From the NCBI GenBank assembly GCA_965659005.1, contig CBFHVG010000103.1, positions 1 through 21,738 of the forward strand: a stretch of DNA of 21,738 nucleotides, read 5' to 3'. Source of the stretch: CAYPTY01 sp965659005. GTDB lineage: Bacteria > Bacteroidota > Rhodothermia > Balneolales > Balneolaceae. Positions 8,089 to 15,559 of the stretch are shown piece by piece. A model generated the notes under the pieces. The model did no database searches, had not been told where the DNA came from, and was given only the letters and a program-made list of their open reading frames with translations. Every line of letters begins with the position of its first letter. The first letter of the stretch is position 1. A program made the position numbers and the translations under genes.

Positions 8089-9793
8089 TTCATTCCTTCA
8101 TTTTTGCGAGACTGCACAAAGAATTCTGGAAGTTCGAGCAACAAATTCTAAGATAAAATATTGTGCAGATTACTTTGCTCAGCTTAGCGATAATGAAGAT
8201 ATAGCTCTGTCAGCTCAGTTTTTAGGTGAAGGTGCATTTTCAACATCATCAGGAAAAAGAGCCTCTGTTGGCCATAGAACTATAGCCACACTTTCTGCTG
8301 AGTTTTGTGAAATCGATTATGAGAAGGTTTTCAGGCCATGCAGAACGGCAACTGGAAGTTCATCGGAAACGATTGAGAAGCTGCTTCGAAATTTACCCTC
8401 AGCAATAAAGAAAATGAATCCAATCGGGCTTACACTTAAAGATGTCAGTCATATTGCTGAACAACTTTATACCACCTCGAAGAGAGATTCTAAGCATGCT
8501 ATTCTTATAGATACCTGGAAAAAGATGACCCCGCTTGAAGTGAAATATTTCATTCGCATACTTGGTCAGGGTTCACTGCGTATTGGCTTTGAATCCAAGA
8601 GTGTTGTAAATGCAATATCGAAGGCCTTTTCCCAAAAACTAGATAAGGTTAGATTGGTTCATATGCTTACAGGGAGTCTTGCTAAGACAGCTCTTCTTGC
8701 TAAGCAGGACAAATTGGATGAGGCGACTTTTAAATTATTCAGTCCCATCGCATTTATGCTGGCATCTCCTATTGAAAGCCGGAGCGTTGAGAATATTCAG
8801 AATTATGTAGCCGAAGAAAAGTTTGATGGTATGCGTTGCCAGGCTCACGTAGAAGGTGAGCAGGTAATGTTATTTTCAAGAGACTTAAATGATATCACTT
8901 CTTCCTTCCCTGAGATTATTGAATTCTTTCAACAACGGTCTCTTCCTGAGATAGTATTAGATGGTGAAATATGTGTATTTAAAAACAATACCATTCTACC
9001 CTTTCAACTTCTTCAGAAGAGAATGGGTGTGAAAAAACCGTCTAAGGAATTGCTGAATGAATTTCCGGTTCTATTTATCGCTTATGATTTATTGTATTTC
9101 GATGGTGAGACCATTTTTAATCAGGCTCTTTCTTTAAGAAGAAAAAAGTTAGAGCAGCTCTGCTCACAATTCGATATACCAATTACCTCACAAAAAGAAT
9201 TGAACTCAGAATCGGATGTAAAAGATTTATTTAGTTTGGCTATTAAGCATGGAAACGAAGGTTTAATGCTAAAAAGGAAAGACTCTACTTACGAATATGG
9301 CCAAAGAAAGAAGTCATGGTTAAAGGTTAAACAGCCTAGTGGCTCAATTGATACTGTGATCCTTTATGCTCATGCTGGTAGTGGAAAGCGTGGGGGCACC
9401 TATTCCGATTTCACACTTGGTATTTCAGTGAAAGAAGATGAGCGATACGAAGAAGAATTCATCCCAATTGGTAAAGCATATGGTGGATATTCAAATAAGG
9501 AATTGAAGGAGATCAATAAACGAATTAAGAATCTAGTTCAGGAAAGATTTGGCCCCACCCTTCTATTAGAGCCTGAAATTATTGTTGAATTGGAATTCGA
9601 TGAGATCCAGGTAAATAAACGAACCAAAGCAAAGTATACTCTTCGTCTACCCCGGTTCAAAGCAATTAGATGGGACCTGTCCACTCAGGATGTTGATACC
9701 TTAAAGCATGTTGAAGAATTATTTCAGCACAAACTGAATCAGAAGAGATTGAGTCAGGATAAGAATCCATCGTTTTATTTTGAATTAACTTAG
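8081..9793 (+). CDS. ATP-dependent DNA ligase of the ligase-associated repair set
   Basis: This 570-residue protein has an N-terminal DNA-binding region (about 1-215) and a nucleotidyltransferase core. The AMP-accepting lysine is in motif I, K247-F-D-G. Further motifs are SRDLND at 267-272, LDGE at 293-296, a YDLLYFDG segment near 335, EGLMLKR at 393-399 (motif IV), and SWLKVK at 412-417 (motif V). A C-terminal OB fold follows, containing RTKAKYTLRLPRF. It seals nicks using ATP. It is separate from the NAD-dependent replicative ligase expected elsewhere in the genome (inferred; not in this window). It is coupled by an 8-bp overlap to the exonuclease. The helicase and PdeM partners that usually sit beside it are instead at 17534-20644. 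Confidence 0.93.
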   Translation: MTNSFLHFCETAQRILEVRATNSKIKYCADYFAQLSDNEDIALSAQFLGEGAFSTSSGKRASVGHRTIATLSAEFCEIDYEKVFRPCRTATGSSSETIEKLLRNLPSAIKKMNPIGLTLKDVSHIAEQLYTTSKRDSKHAILIDTWKKMTPLEVKYFIRILGQGSLRIGFESKSVVNAISKAFSQKLDKVRLVHMLTGSLAKTALLAKQDKLDEATFKLFSPIAFMLASPIESRSVENIQNYVAEEKFDGMRCQAHVEGEQVMLFSRDLNDITSSFPEIIEFFQQRSLPEIVLDGEICVFKNNTILPFQLLQKRMGVKKPSKELLNEFPVLFIAYDLLYFDGETIFNQALSLRRKKLEQLCSQFDIPITSQKELNSESDVKDLFSLAIKHGNEGLMLKRKDSTYEYGQRKKSWLKVKQPSGSIDTVILYAHAGSGKRGGTYSDFTLGISVKEDERYEEEFIPIGKAYGGYSNKELKEINKRIKNLVQERFGPTLLLEPEIIVELEFDEIQVNKRTKAKYTLRLPRFKAIRWDLSTQDVDTLKHVEELFQHKLNQKRLSQDKNPSFYFELT

Positions 9794-9953
9794 GACGTTC
9801 TATTTTTATTTCTCGTTACACTAAATTCATGGGATTAATAAATGAGAATTTGGCCTAAAATACATTCAACCCTTTTTATCAACTTATTCTATAGGCTAGC
9901 GAATGAAGTGACCGACTACATTAGCACGAAAAAATGCTCCTAATCAAATAATT

Positions 9954-10913
9954 ATGTCTAGCTGGACCCTAAAATCTATACCACCTCATGATTGGTTTTT
10001 ATGCCTTGATGTAGATTCGTATTTCGATCATGAACATGATCCTGAATCAATTTTTGAAGAAGGTTTTACAAGGCCTTTACCTATAGGCGAAACTGATGTG
10101 ATTGTAACTGTATTCTTTAACGGTGATCCAGAAAATCCCGAGTTCCATATAAATACAAAAGAATCTCTATCAAAAGAGGAAATTGATGAGGCTAATAAGT
10201 CTCTTCAAAAAATTCTTGGAACTGAAATGGACATTCGTCCACTTTATGATAAAGCTTCAAAAGATCCCGTTTTAGGTGATAAACTGGAAAATCTCTATGG
10301 CCTGAAAAGAATGACCAGAGCTAATCTCTTTGAAGATATACAGTATAGAATCGTTGAAATGCAGATGAATCATAAGCCCACTGCAAAGAAAATGATGTAC
10401 AAAATCAGAGAAGCTTATGGTACTGTACTTGAACATGGAAAAGGAACACTCGCTGCTTGGCCAAGACCAAATCAACTTATGAAAGCTGATCCTGCTAACA
10501 TCAGAAAACTTGGACCAACAGTTAGAAAAGGTGAATATCTCACTGGCCTGGCTTCCGATATCGTTGGGGGAAATGTAGATATGGATTTCCTATCAAAATG
10601 TGATCCTTTAACCTGCTATAATACTCTTGTAAAAGTAAGAGGAATTGGCCCTTCAGCAGCCCAGGACTTAATAATGATGCGAGCAAAGACTGATTCTATC
10701 TTTCCTAGCAATAAACAAAAGGGGGAAGAAAAAGGCTTAAGACGCTGGATTATTTATAGCTATGGAGAAGATCCCAATAATACATCTGAGGATCGATTTC
10801 AGGAGATAATTAAAAACTGGAAAGGTTATGAATCGTCTGCTCTAGAATTTCTATATGTGAATTGGATTCACCATTACAAAGAAGAACAGGCAAAGAAAAA
10901 ACAGAAGAAATAA
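9954..10913 (+). CDS. AlkA-like HhH-GPD DNA glycosylase homologue with atypical active site
   Basis: This 319-residue protein has an AlkA/OGG-like layout: an N-terminal beta-rich domain (about 1-105) beginning with HDWFLCLDVDSYF, then a helical HhH-GPD domain (about 120-305). Within it, NLFEDIQYRIVEMQMN (124-139) matches the 'FE-x-L-x-x-x-I-x-x-Q' helix of AlkA relatives, KLGPTVRKGEYLTGLA (185-200) matches the glycosylase 'R-K-x-x-Y' helix, and VRGIGPSAAQDLI (228-240) is the helix-hairpin-helix. In active enzymes 'FP-x-x-D' then carries the catalytic Asp. Here F250-P251 is followed by SNKQKGEEKGLRRW, so that position holds K254 without a gap or E259 if a short insertion is allowed. Base-excision activity is therefore uncertain. 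The C-terminus is very basic. It starts 160 bp after the ligase on the same strand, probably with its own promoter. Confidence 0.75.
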   Translation: MSSWTLKSIPPHDWFLCLDVDSYFDHEHDPESIFEEGFTRPLPIGETDVIVTVFFNGDPENPEFHINTKESLSKEEIDEANKSLQKILGTEMDIRPLYDKASKDPVLGDKLENLYGLKRMTRANLFEDIQYRIVEMQMNHKPTAKKMMYKIREAYGTVLEHGKGTLAAWPRPNQLMKADPANIRKLGPTVRKGEYLTGLASDIVGGNVDMDFLSKCDPLTCYNTLVKVRGIGPSAAQDLIMMRAKTDSIFPSNKQKGEEKGLRRWIIYSYGEDPNNTSEDRFQEIIKNWKGYESSALEFLYVNWIHHYKEEQAKKKQKK

Positions 10914-10943
10914 AAAAGCCCAATTGATAACAATCGGGCTTTT
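10914..10943 (-). terminator. Rho-independent terminator of the groES-groEL operon
   Basis: A 10-bp stem (10917-10926 with 10931-10940) has a 4-nt loop between convergent genes. Read on the minus strand, the one imperfect pair is a G-U wobble and the stem is followed by a run of six T, giving a good terminator for groEL. On the plus strand the same position is an A-C mismatch with a short TTT tail, so it is weaker for the glycosylase-like gene. Confidence 0.8.
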
Positions 10944-10963
10944 AAAAGTCTGGTATGATGAAA

Positions 10964-12601
10964 TTACATCATGCCACCCATTCCACCCATATCTGGCATT
11001 GGAGGCATTGCAGCTCCACCACCTTCTTCAGGCTTCTCTGAAACAACAGCTTCAGTAGTAAGAAGAAGACCTGCAACAGAAGCCGCATTTTCCAATGCTG
11101 TTCTGGTAACCTTAGTCGGATCAATAACACCAGCTTTGATTAGGTCTTCATAAACCTCAGTTCTGGCATTGTATCCAAATGCGCCTTTACCTTCTAGAAC
11201 TTTCTGAATAACAACAGCGCCTTCTACACCAGCATTGTCTGAAATTGTTCTTAAAGGAGCTTCAATAGCTCTTCTGACGATTTGGAATCCTACAGCTTCA
11301 TCTTCAATATCAGCTTTTAGGCTGTCAATAACAGATGCTGTTCTGATTAAAGCAACACCGCCACCAGGAACAATTCCTTCTTCAACAGCTGCTCTGGTTG
11401 CATGAAGTGCATCTTCAACTCTTGCTTTCTTCTCTTTCATCTCAACTTCTGATGCAGCACCAATATAAAGTACAGCAACACCACCGCTGAGTTTAGCAAG
11501 ACGTTCTTGAAGCTTCTCGCGATCATAATCAGATGTTGTTGACTCAATCTGAGATTTAATCTGATTTACACGTGCTTTGATATCATCTTCTTTACCAGCT
11601 CCATCAACAATAATAGTATTGTCTTTATCGATAGTTACTCGTGCAGCCTCACCTAAGAAATCAAGAGTAGCATTTTCTAGTTTATAGCCTCTTTCTTCAG
11701 AAACTACAGTACCACCAGTAAGGATTGCGATATCTTCCAGCATAGCTTTTCTTCTATCACCAAATCCCGGGGCTTTAACTGCTGCGATTTTTAGAGAGCC
11801 ACGAAGTTTGTTAACAACTAGTGTTGCCAGTGCTTCACCTTCAACATCTTCTGCAATGATAACAAGAGGTCTGCCAGTTTGAATCACTTTCTCAAGAACT
11901 GGTAGCAAGTCTTTCATATTTGAAATCTTCTTATCGAAGATCAAAATATAAGGTTGCTCCATGTCCGCAGTCATGTTATCTGAATTAGTAACAAAGTATG
12001 GAGATAGGAAACCTCTATCGAACTGCATACCCTCAACAGTCTCAAGATTAGTATCTGTACCTTTCGCTTCTTCTACAGTGATTACACCATCTTTACCAAC
12101 TTTCTCCATTGCATCTGCAATCAGGTTTCCGATAGTTTCATCATTGTTTGCTGAAATTGTTCCAACCTGAGCAATCTCAGATCTGTCCTGAATATCATTT
12201 GAAAGTTTTTTCAACTCTTCAACGATCGCGGCAACAGCTTTGTCGATTCCTCTTTTCAAATCCATTGGATTTGCACCTGCTGTTACGTTTTTCAGGCCCT
12301 GGCTTACAATAGCTTGTGCAAGAACTGTCGCAGTAGTAGTACCGTCACCAGCATTGTCACTGGTTTTAGATGCTACTTCTTTAACCATCTGAGCACCCAT
12401 ATTTTCTACTCTGTCATCCAGTTCAATTTCTTTTGCAACCGTTACACCATCTTTGGTAACATTTGGTGCACCGAATGACTTTTCAATTACAACATTTCGA
12501 CCGCGTGGACCCAGTGTTACTTTTACTGCGTCAGCAAGTTTATCCACTCCGCGCTTTAGAGCATCTCGAGCTTCAATGTCATAGTGAACTAATTTTGGCA
12601 T
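10964..12601 (-). CDS. groEL: Chaperonin GroEL (Hsp60)
   Basis: This 545-residue protein is full length. It shows VTLGPRGRNVV near residues 28-38, the ATPase signature GDGTTT at 85-90 with catalytic D87, and the flexible Gly/Met tail ending MGGMGGMM. It forms the double-ring folding chamber that works with GroES in the cytosol. It starts 49 bp after groES on the same strand with an AAGGAT-type ribosome-binding site, so the two form the usual operon, ended by the hairpin at 10914-10943. No missing residues were noticed. Confidence 0.99.
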   Translation of the reverse strand: MPKLVHYDIEARDALKRGVDKLADAVKVTLGPRGRNVVIEKSFGAPNVTKDGVTVAKEIELDDRVENMGAQMVKEVASKTSDNAGDGTTTATVLAQAIVSQGLKNVTAGANPMDLKRGIDKAVAAIVEELKKLSNDIQDRSEIAQVGTISANNDETIGNLIADAMEKVGKDGVITVEEAKGTDTNLETVEGMQFDRGFLSPYFVTNSDNMTADMEQPYILIFDKKISNMKDLLPVLEKVIQTGRPLVIIAEDVEGEALATLVVNKLRGSLKIAAVKAPGFGDRRKAMLEDIAILTGGTVVSEERGYKLENATLDFLGEAARVTIDKDNTIIVDGAGKEDDIKARVNQIKSQIESTTSDYDREKLQERLAKLSGGVAVLYIGAASEVEMKEKKARVEDALHATRAAVEEGIVPGGGVALIRTASVIDSLKADIEDEAVGFQIVRRAIEAPLRTISDNAGVEGAVVIQKVLEGKGAFGYNARTEVYEDLIKAGVIDPTKVTRTALENAASVAGLLLTTEAVVSEKPEEGGGAAMPPMPDMGGMGGMM

Positions 12602-12650
12602 AGTTCTATCCTTTATGATTTTTAGTTATTAATAAAATTTTAAAAAGAGC

Positions 12651-12938
12651 TTAAGAGATGATTCCCATAATGTCGGATTCTCTCATAATCAGGTAATCCT
12701 GACCATCAAGGCTTACTTCTGTTCCAGAGTACTTACCATAAAGCACTACATCGCCTTCTTTGACAGTCATGTCAATCTTGTTTCCGTTTTCTACTTTACC
12801 TGGTCCGACAGCAACCACTTTACCTTGTTGTGGTTTTTCTTTAGCAGTATCCGGAATAATGATACCGGAGCTGGTTACTTCTTCAGCAGCGTCTGCCTGA
12901 ACCAAAACACGATCACCAAGAGGTTTAATACTAGCCAT
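12651..12938 (-). CDS. groES: Co-chaperonin GroES (Hsp10)
   Basis: This 95-residue protein has the GroES N-terminus (IKPLGDRVLV, residues 4-13), a mobile loop around residues 17-33 (EEVTSSGIIIPDTA), and the C-terminal strand YLIMRESDIMGII. It forms the heptameric lid of GroEL. A strong Shine-Dalgarno AAGGAGT (12947-12953 on the minus strand) lies 8 nt before the ATG, one of the clearest ribosome-binding sites in the window and consistent with high expression. It is the first gene of the groES-groEL pair. I saw no CIRCE element in the 150 bp between it and rsmA. Confidence 0.98.
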   Translation of the reverse strand: MASIKPLGDRVLVQADAAEEVTSSGIIIPDTAKEKPQQGKVVAVGPGKVENGNKIDMTVKEGDVVLYGKYSGTEVSLDGQDYLIMRESDIMGIIS

Positions 12939-13008
12939 TTATTATGACTCCTTATTTAGTTATTGGTTTGTTTAAAATCTTAATGGGATGTCCCCAAACG
13001 TGTGCATC

Positions 13009-13035
13009 ATTATGCAAGTACCGTACCAAACCCAA
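13009..13035 (-). promoter_or_regulatory. Possible groES promoter
   Basis: On the minus strand, TTGGGT (13030-13035) and CATAAT (13009-13014) are 15 bp apart, about 70 bp upstream of groES. The region also holds a short inverted repeat TGCAT-CATT-ATGCA overlapping the -10-like box. The spacing is short and the match modest, so this is only a candidate. Confidence 0.25.
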
Positions 13036-13088
13036 AAAGTCCTATAATGTCTCCCTTCTTTAAAAAAGACTTTGAAAAGCTGACTTAA

Positions 13089-13865
13089 TTAGGTGTCAAT
13101 AGTGCCATTTTGCTCTAAATAATCTGTCAACTTTTCATATAAGTCAGGAGACCAGTGCTCTGCTCTATCATCAAAATTGAAATTATCAGGTATTTCTTCA
13201 CCTATAATTGATTTTAATGAGTTGCTCAGCTTTTTTCTTCTCTGATTAAAAGCAGTTCTGACTACCTTTTTTAGGTTTCTATCAGAACATTGAAGCTTAG
13301 GTTTATCGAAAGTTAATTTTATAACTGAACTATCAACTTTTGGAGGCGGACTGAATGAATTGGGTGAAACATGAAAAAGAATCTCAGGGCTACTCATTAA
13401 TTGAGTCTGGACACTTAAAATCCCGTAATCTTTTGTACCGGAATTAGCAACGATTCTTTCAGCTACTTCCTTTTGAATCATAAAGTATGCTGAATGCAGG
13501 TGATCTCTAATCTCAAGGATTTTGAATAGAATTGGGCTTGTAATGTAGTATGGCAGATTACCAACAATAGTCACATCTTTAAAACCCTGAATCATAGAAA
13601 GCCAATCTACTTTCAAAACATCCTGTTTAATTATATCTAATGAAGGATGCTTAACTCTTAAAACTTCGACTGCTCTTTCATCAACTTCAATCACCTTATA
13701 GTTGGAATATTTCTCTACAAAAAAATCAGTGATCGCTCCTGTGCCCGGTCCAATTTCTATAATGAGATTTTCTTTACTTACATCAACTGCATGATAAATT
13801 TTACTAATAATATTTTTATCAGTAAGGAAGTGCTGACCTAAGCTTTTTTTAGTTTTAAACGACAC
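13089..13865 (-). CDS. rsmA: 16S rRNA dimethyladenosine transferase RsmA (KsgA)
   Basis: This 258-residue SAM-dependent methyltransferase dimethylates two adjacent adenines near the 3' end of 16S rRNA during small-subunit maturation. It shows the family start SLGQHFLTD (8-16), SAM motif I EIGPGTGAIT (37-46), the acidic residue EVDER (60-64), and catalytic motif IV NLPYYIT (103-109). The C-terminal part contains FNQRRKKLSNSLK, typical of the RNA-binding region. Length is normal. It lies upstream of groES on the same strand with a 150-bp gap and is divergent from alanine dehydrogenase. Confidence 0.97.
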   Translation of the reverse strand: MSFKTKKSLGQHFLTDKNIISKIYHAVDVSKENLIIEIGPGTGAITDFFVEKYSNYKVIEVDERAVEVLRVKHPSLDIIKQDVLKVDWLSMIQGFKDVTIVGNLPYYITSPILFKILEIRDHLHSAYFMIQKEVAERIVANSGTKDYGILSVQTQLMSSPEILFHVSPNSFSPPPKVDSSVIKLTFDKPKLQCSDRNLKKVVRTAFNQRRKKLSNSLKSIIGEEIPDNFNFDDRAEHWSPDLYEKLTDYLEQNGTIDT

Positions 13866-13884
13866 AGAGATACTTAATTCTATT

Positions 13885-13919
13885 TAGTCTCAATATATGA
13901 ATAAGGAAATTGGAGACTA
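13885..13919. repeat. Inverted repeat (possible operator) in the rsmA-ald divergent region
   Basis: Perfect 7-bp arms, TAGTCTC (13885-13891) and GAGACTA (13913-13919), are separated by 21 bp. Pairing extends inward with AAT/ATT if one G (13912) is bulged. The right arm ends one base before the TATAAT at 13921, a typical place for a regulator to bind. It lies in the short spacer between divergent rsmA and ald, so it could control either gene. Confidence 0.45.
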
Positions 13920-13926
13920 TTATAAT
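13898..13926 (+). promoter_or_regulatory. Possible ald promoter
   Basis: TATAAT at 13921-13926 is a perfect -10 hexamer 49 bp upstream of the ald ATG. A weak TGAATA at 13898-13903 sits 17 bp further up as a possible -35. The -10 match is good, but the region is AT-rich. Confidence 0.35.
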
Positions 13927-13974
13927 TTTATAGCCCCAATATGTATCTTAAGTTAACTTAAATGCTTGTGGCTT

Positions 13975-15189
13975 ATGGAGATTACCCCTCTCGAAACTGA
14001 ACAAATTGGAATTAAAACTCTGGAGAAACACCTGATCAAATCAGATCAGAGTGTATCCTTAAAAATTGGGTTGCCTAAAGAGTACTCTAATGACGAATTA
14101 AGAATTTCTTTAACCCCGGGTGGTGTTTCTGTTTTAAAAGCCAATGGTCATGATATCATTGTAGAAAAAGGAGCCGGAGAAGGAGCTAGCTTTTCAGACA
14201 GAGAATATGCTGAAGCAGGAGCTGAAATAGTTTACAGCACAGAAGACCTCTTCAAGAGATCTGAATTAATATCTAAAATTGCTCCTTTATCAAACGATGA
14301 ACTCGGATATATACAACCCAATCAAATTCTATTATCTGCTTTACATCTGGGTGGTATTAATGAAGACTATTTAAAAAAGTTGTCAGCTCAAAATGTTACT
14401 GCAATTGGTTATGAGTTTATTAAAGGTTCAGATAAAGAATTTCCGATAGTCAGAATGATGCACGAAATAACTGGATCAATGTCTGTACAAATTGCAGCTC
14501 ATTATCTAGAAAACATGAATGGTGGTCAAGGTGTTATGCTTGGTGGAATATCTGGTGTTCCACCTGCTACAGTTGTAATTCTTGGCGCTGGGATAACTGG
14601 TGAATATGCTGCAAGAACTGCTTTGGGCTATGGTTCTCAAGTATTTGTTATGGATACGGATCTTACTCAATTGAGAAGACTTGAAAATGCACTGGATAGA
14701 AGGATTATTACAGCGATAGCTAACGAGCAGTATATTTCTACCGCTTTAAAGTTTGCTGATGTAATTATAGGTGCTGCTATGGCTGAAGGCGATAAATCAC
14801 CATGCTGGGTTACAGAAGAAATGGTAGCCAATATGAAAAGCGGTTCTGTTATTGTGGATACGGTTATTGACCAGGGCGGCTGTATTGAAACCAGTAAGTC
14901 AACAACTCACTCAGATCCAGTATTTAAGAAACATGGAGTTACTCACTATTGCGTTCCAAATGTCCCAGCAAATGTAGCAAGAACTGCTACTTATGCTTTA
15001 AATAATGTTATTGTTCCATATTTGATAGCAATTGGTGACTCTGGCGGAATAACTAATTGTCTATGGAATAATATTGCTTTGCGAAATGGGACCTATTTAT
15101 ACAAAAAGCATATTACTAAGAAATCATTAGCAGAACCATTCAACCTGCCATACAGAGATATTGAAATGCTGATTGCATCACAGATTTAA
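13975..15189 (+). CDS. ald: Alanine dehydrogenase (AlaDH/PNT family)
   Basis: This 404-residue enzyme is expected to interconvert L-alanine and pyruvate plus ammonia with NAD(H). Family features (numbered from this ATG): LKIGLPKE and R43 in the LRISLTP segment; a lysine (K101, in LISKIAPL) and histidine (H124, in ALHLGG) matching the pyruvate-binding Lys/His of characterised AlaDHs; the Rossmann loop VILGAGITGEY (201-211); and VIDQGGCIETS with the conserved Asp. It has about 30 extra N-terminal residues compared with Bacillus-type enzymes, as Bacteroidota-type homologues do. I chose ATG 13975; a TTG at 13966 in the same frame would add three residues, and neither has a clear Shine-Dalgarno. 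A small membrane-protein gene starts one base after its stop. The related transhydrogenase alpha subunit is less likely given the conserved Lys/His/Asp set. Confidence 0.88.
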   Translation: MEITPLETEQIGIKTLEKHLIKSDQSVSLKIGLPKEYSNDELRISLTPGGVSVLKANGHDIIVEKGAGEGASFSDREYAEAGAEIVYSTEDLFKRSELISKIAPLSNDELGYIQPNQILLSALHLGGINEDYLKKLSAQNVTAIGYEFIKGSDKEFPIVRMMHEITGSMSVQIAAHYLENMNGGQGVMLGGISGVPPATVVILGAGITGEYAARTALGYGSQVFVMDTDLTQLRRLENALDRRIITAIANEQYISTALKFADVIIGAAMAEGDKSPCWVTEEMVANMKSGSVIVDTVIDQGGCIETSKSTTHSDPVFKKHGVTHYCVPNVPANVARTATYALNNVIVPYLIAIGDSGGITNCLWNNIALRNGTYLYKKHITKKSLAEPFNLPYRDIEMLIASQI

Positions 15190-15190
15190 T

Positions 15191-15559
15191 ATGTCTGAGT
15201 TAACTGAAAAGAACTATAAAAGAATTAATGTTATCAATTGGATGCTAACCGTTCCAATGATGATTTTATTTGCCTGGCCGTATTACACTGCAGCCAAAAT
15301 TCTTAATGTAGCCGAATTTTTTGCTTACCCTGGCGCGTTCATTTTTTCTACTGCTTTTATGCTTACCATACTCCATGGACATGTTACTATGGCTTTGGGA
15401 GCTGCACATCGGGTACACTATTATCATTGGCTTGAAAGCAATCCACTATCATTTGGACTACTTTTTAGCTCAGTAATGACTACTACAAGGTTCAGAATAA
15501 TCCTATTTCTCTCAGGATTAACAATTTTTGCTTTGGGCTATATTAGTTCAGCTCTCTAG
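15191..15559 (+). CDS. Small histidine-rich membrane protein of unknown function
   Basis: This 122-residue protein starts at ATG 15191, one base after the ald stop (15189), so its translation is probably coupled to ald. An in-frame start at 15173 lies inside ald and is less likely. Three hydrophobic segments are visible: about residues 12-33, 40-62 and 102-121. The end of the second segment and the following loop hold six histidines in about 20 residues (HGH, then H-R-V-H-Y-Y-H), followed by a tryptophan, which could bind metal or haem. The C-terminus is short. I do not recognise the family. Its stop codon overlaps that of acs on the opposite strand. Coupling to alanine dehydrogenase suggests a related role, but the sequence does not prove one. 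Confidence 0.75.
   Translation: MSELTEKNYKRINVINWMLTVPMMILFAWPYYTAAKILNVAEFFAYPGAFIFSTAFMLTILHGHVTMALGAAHRVHYYHWLESNPLSFGLLFSSVMTTTRFRIILFLSGLTIFALGYISSAL

Noticed and set aside
10971..12170. Plus-strand ORFs opposite groEL
   Set aside because: They mirror the codon pattern of groEL on the opposite strand and have no independent support.
13966..13974. TTG start for alanine dehydrogenase three codons upstream
   Set aside because: An ATG is available at 13975 and the extra three residues add nothing recognisable.
15173..15190. Start of the small membrane protein inside ald
   Set aside because: It would overlap the end of ald, while ATG 15191 lies one base after the stop and gives a normal short N-terminus before the first membrane segment.
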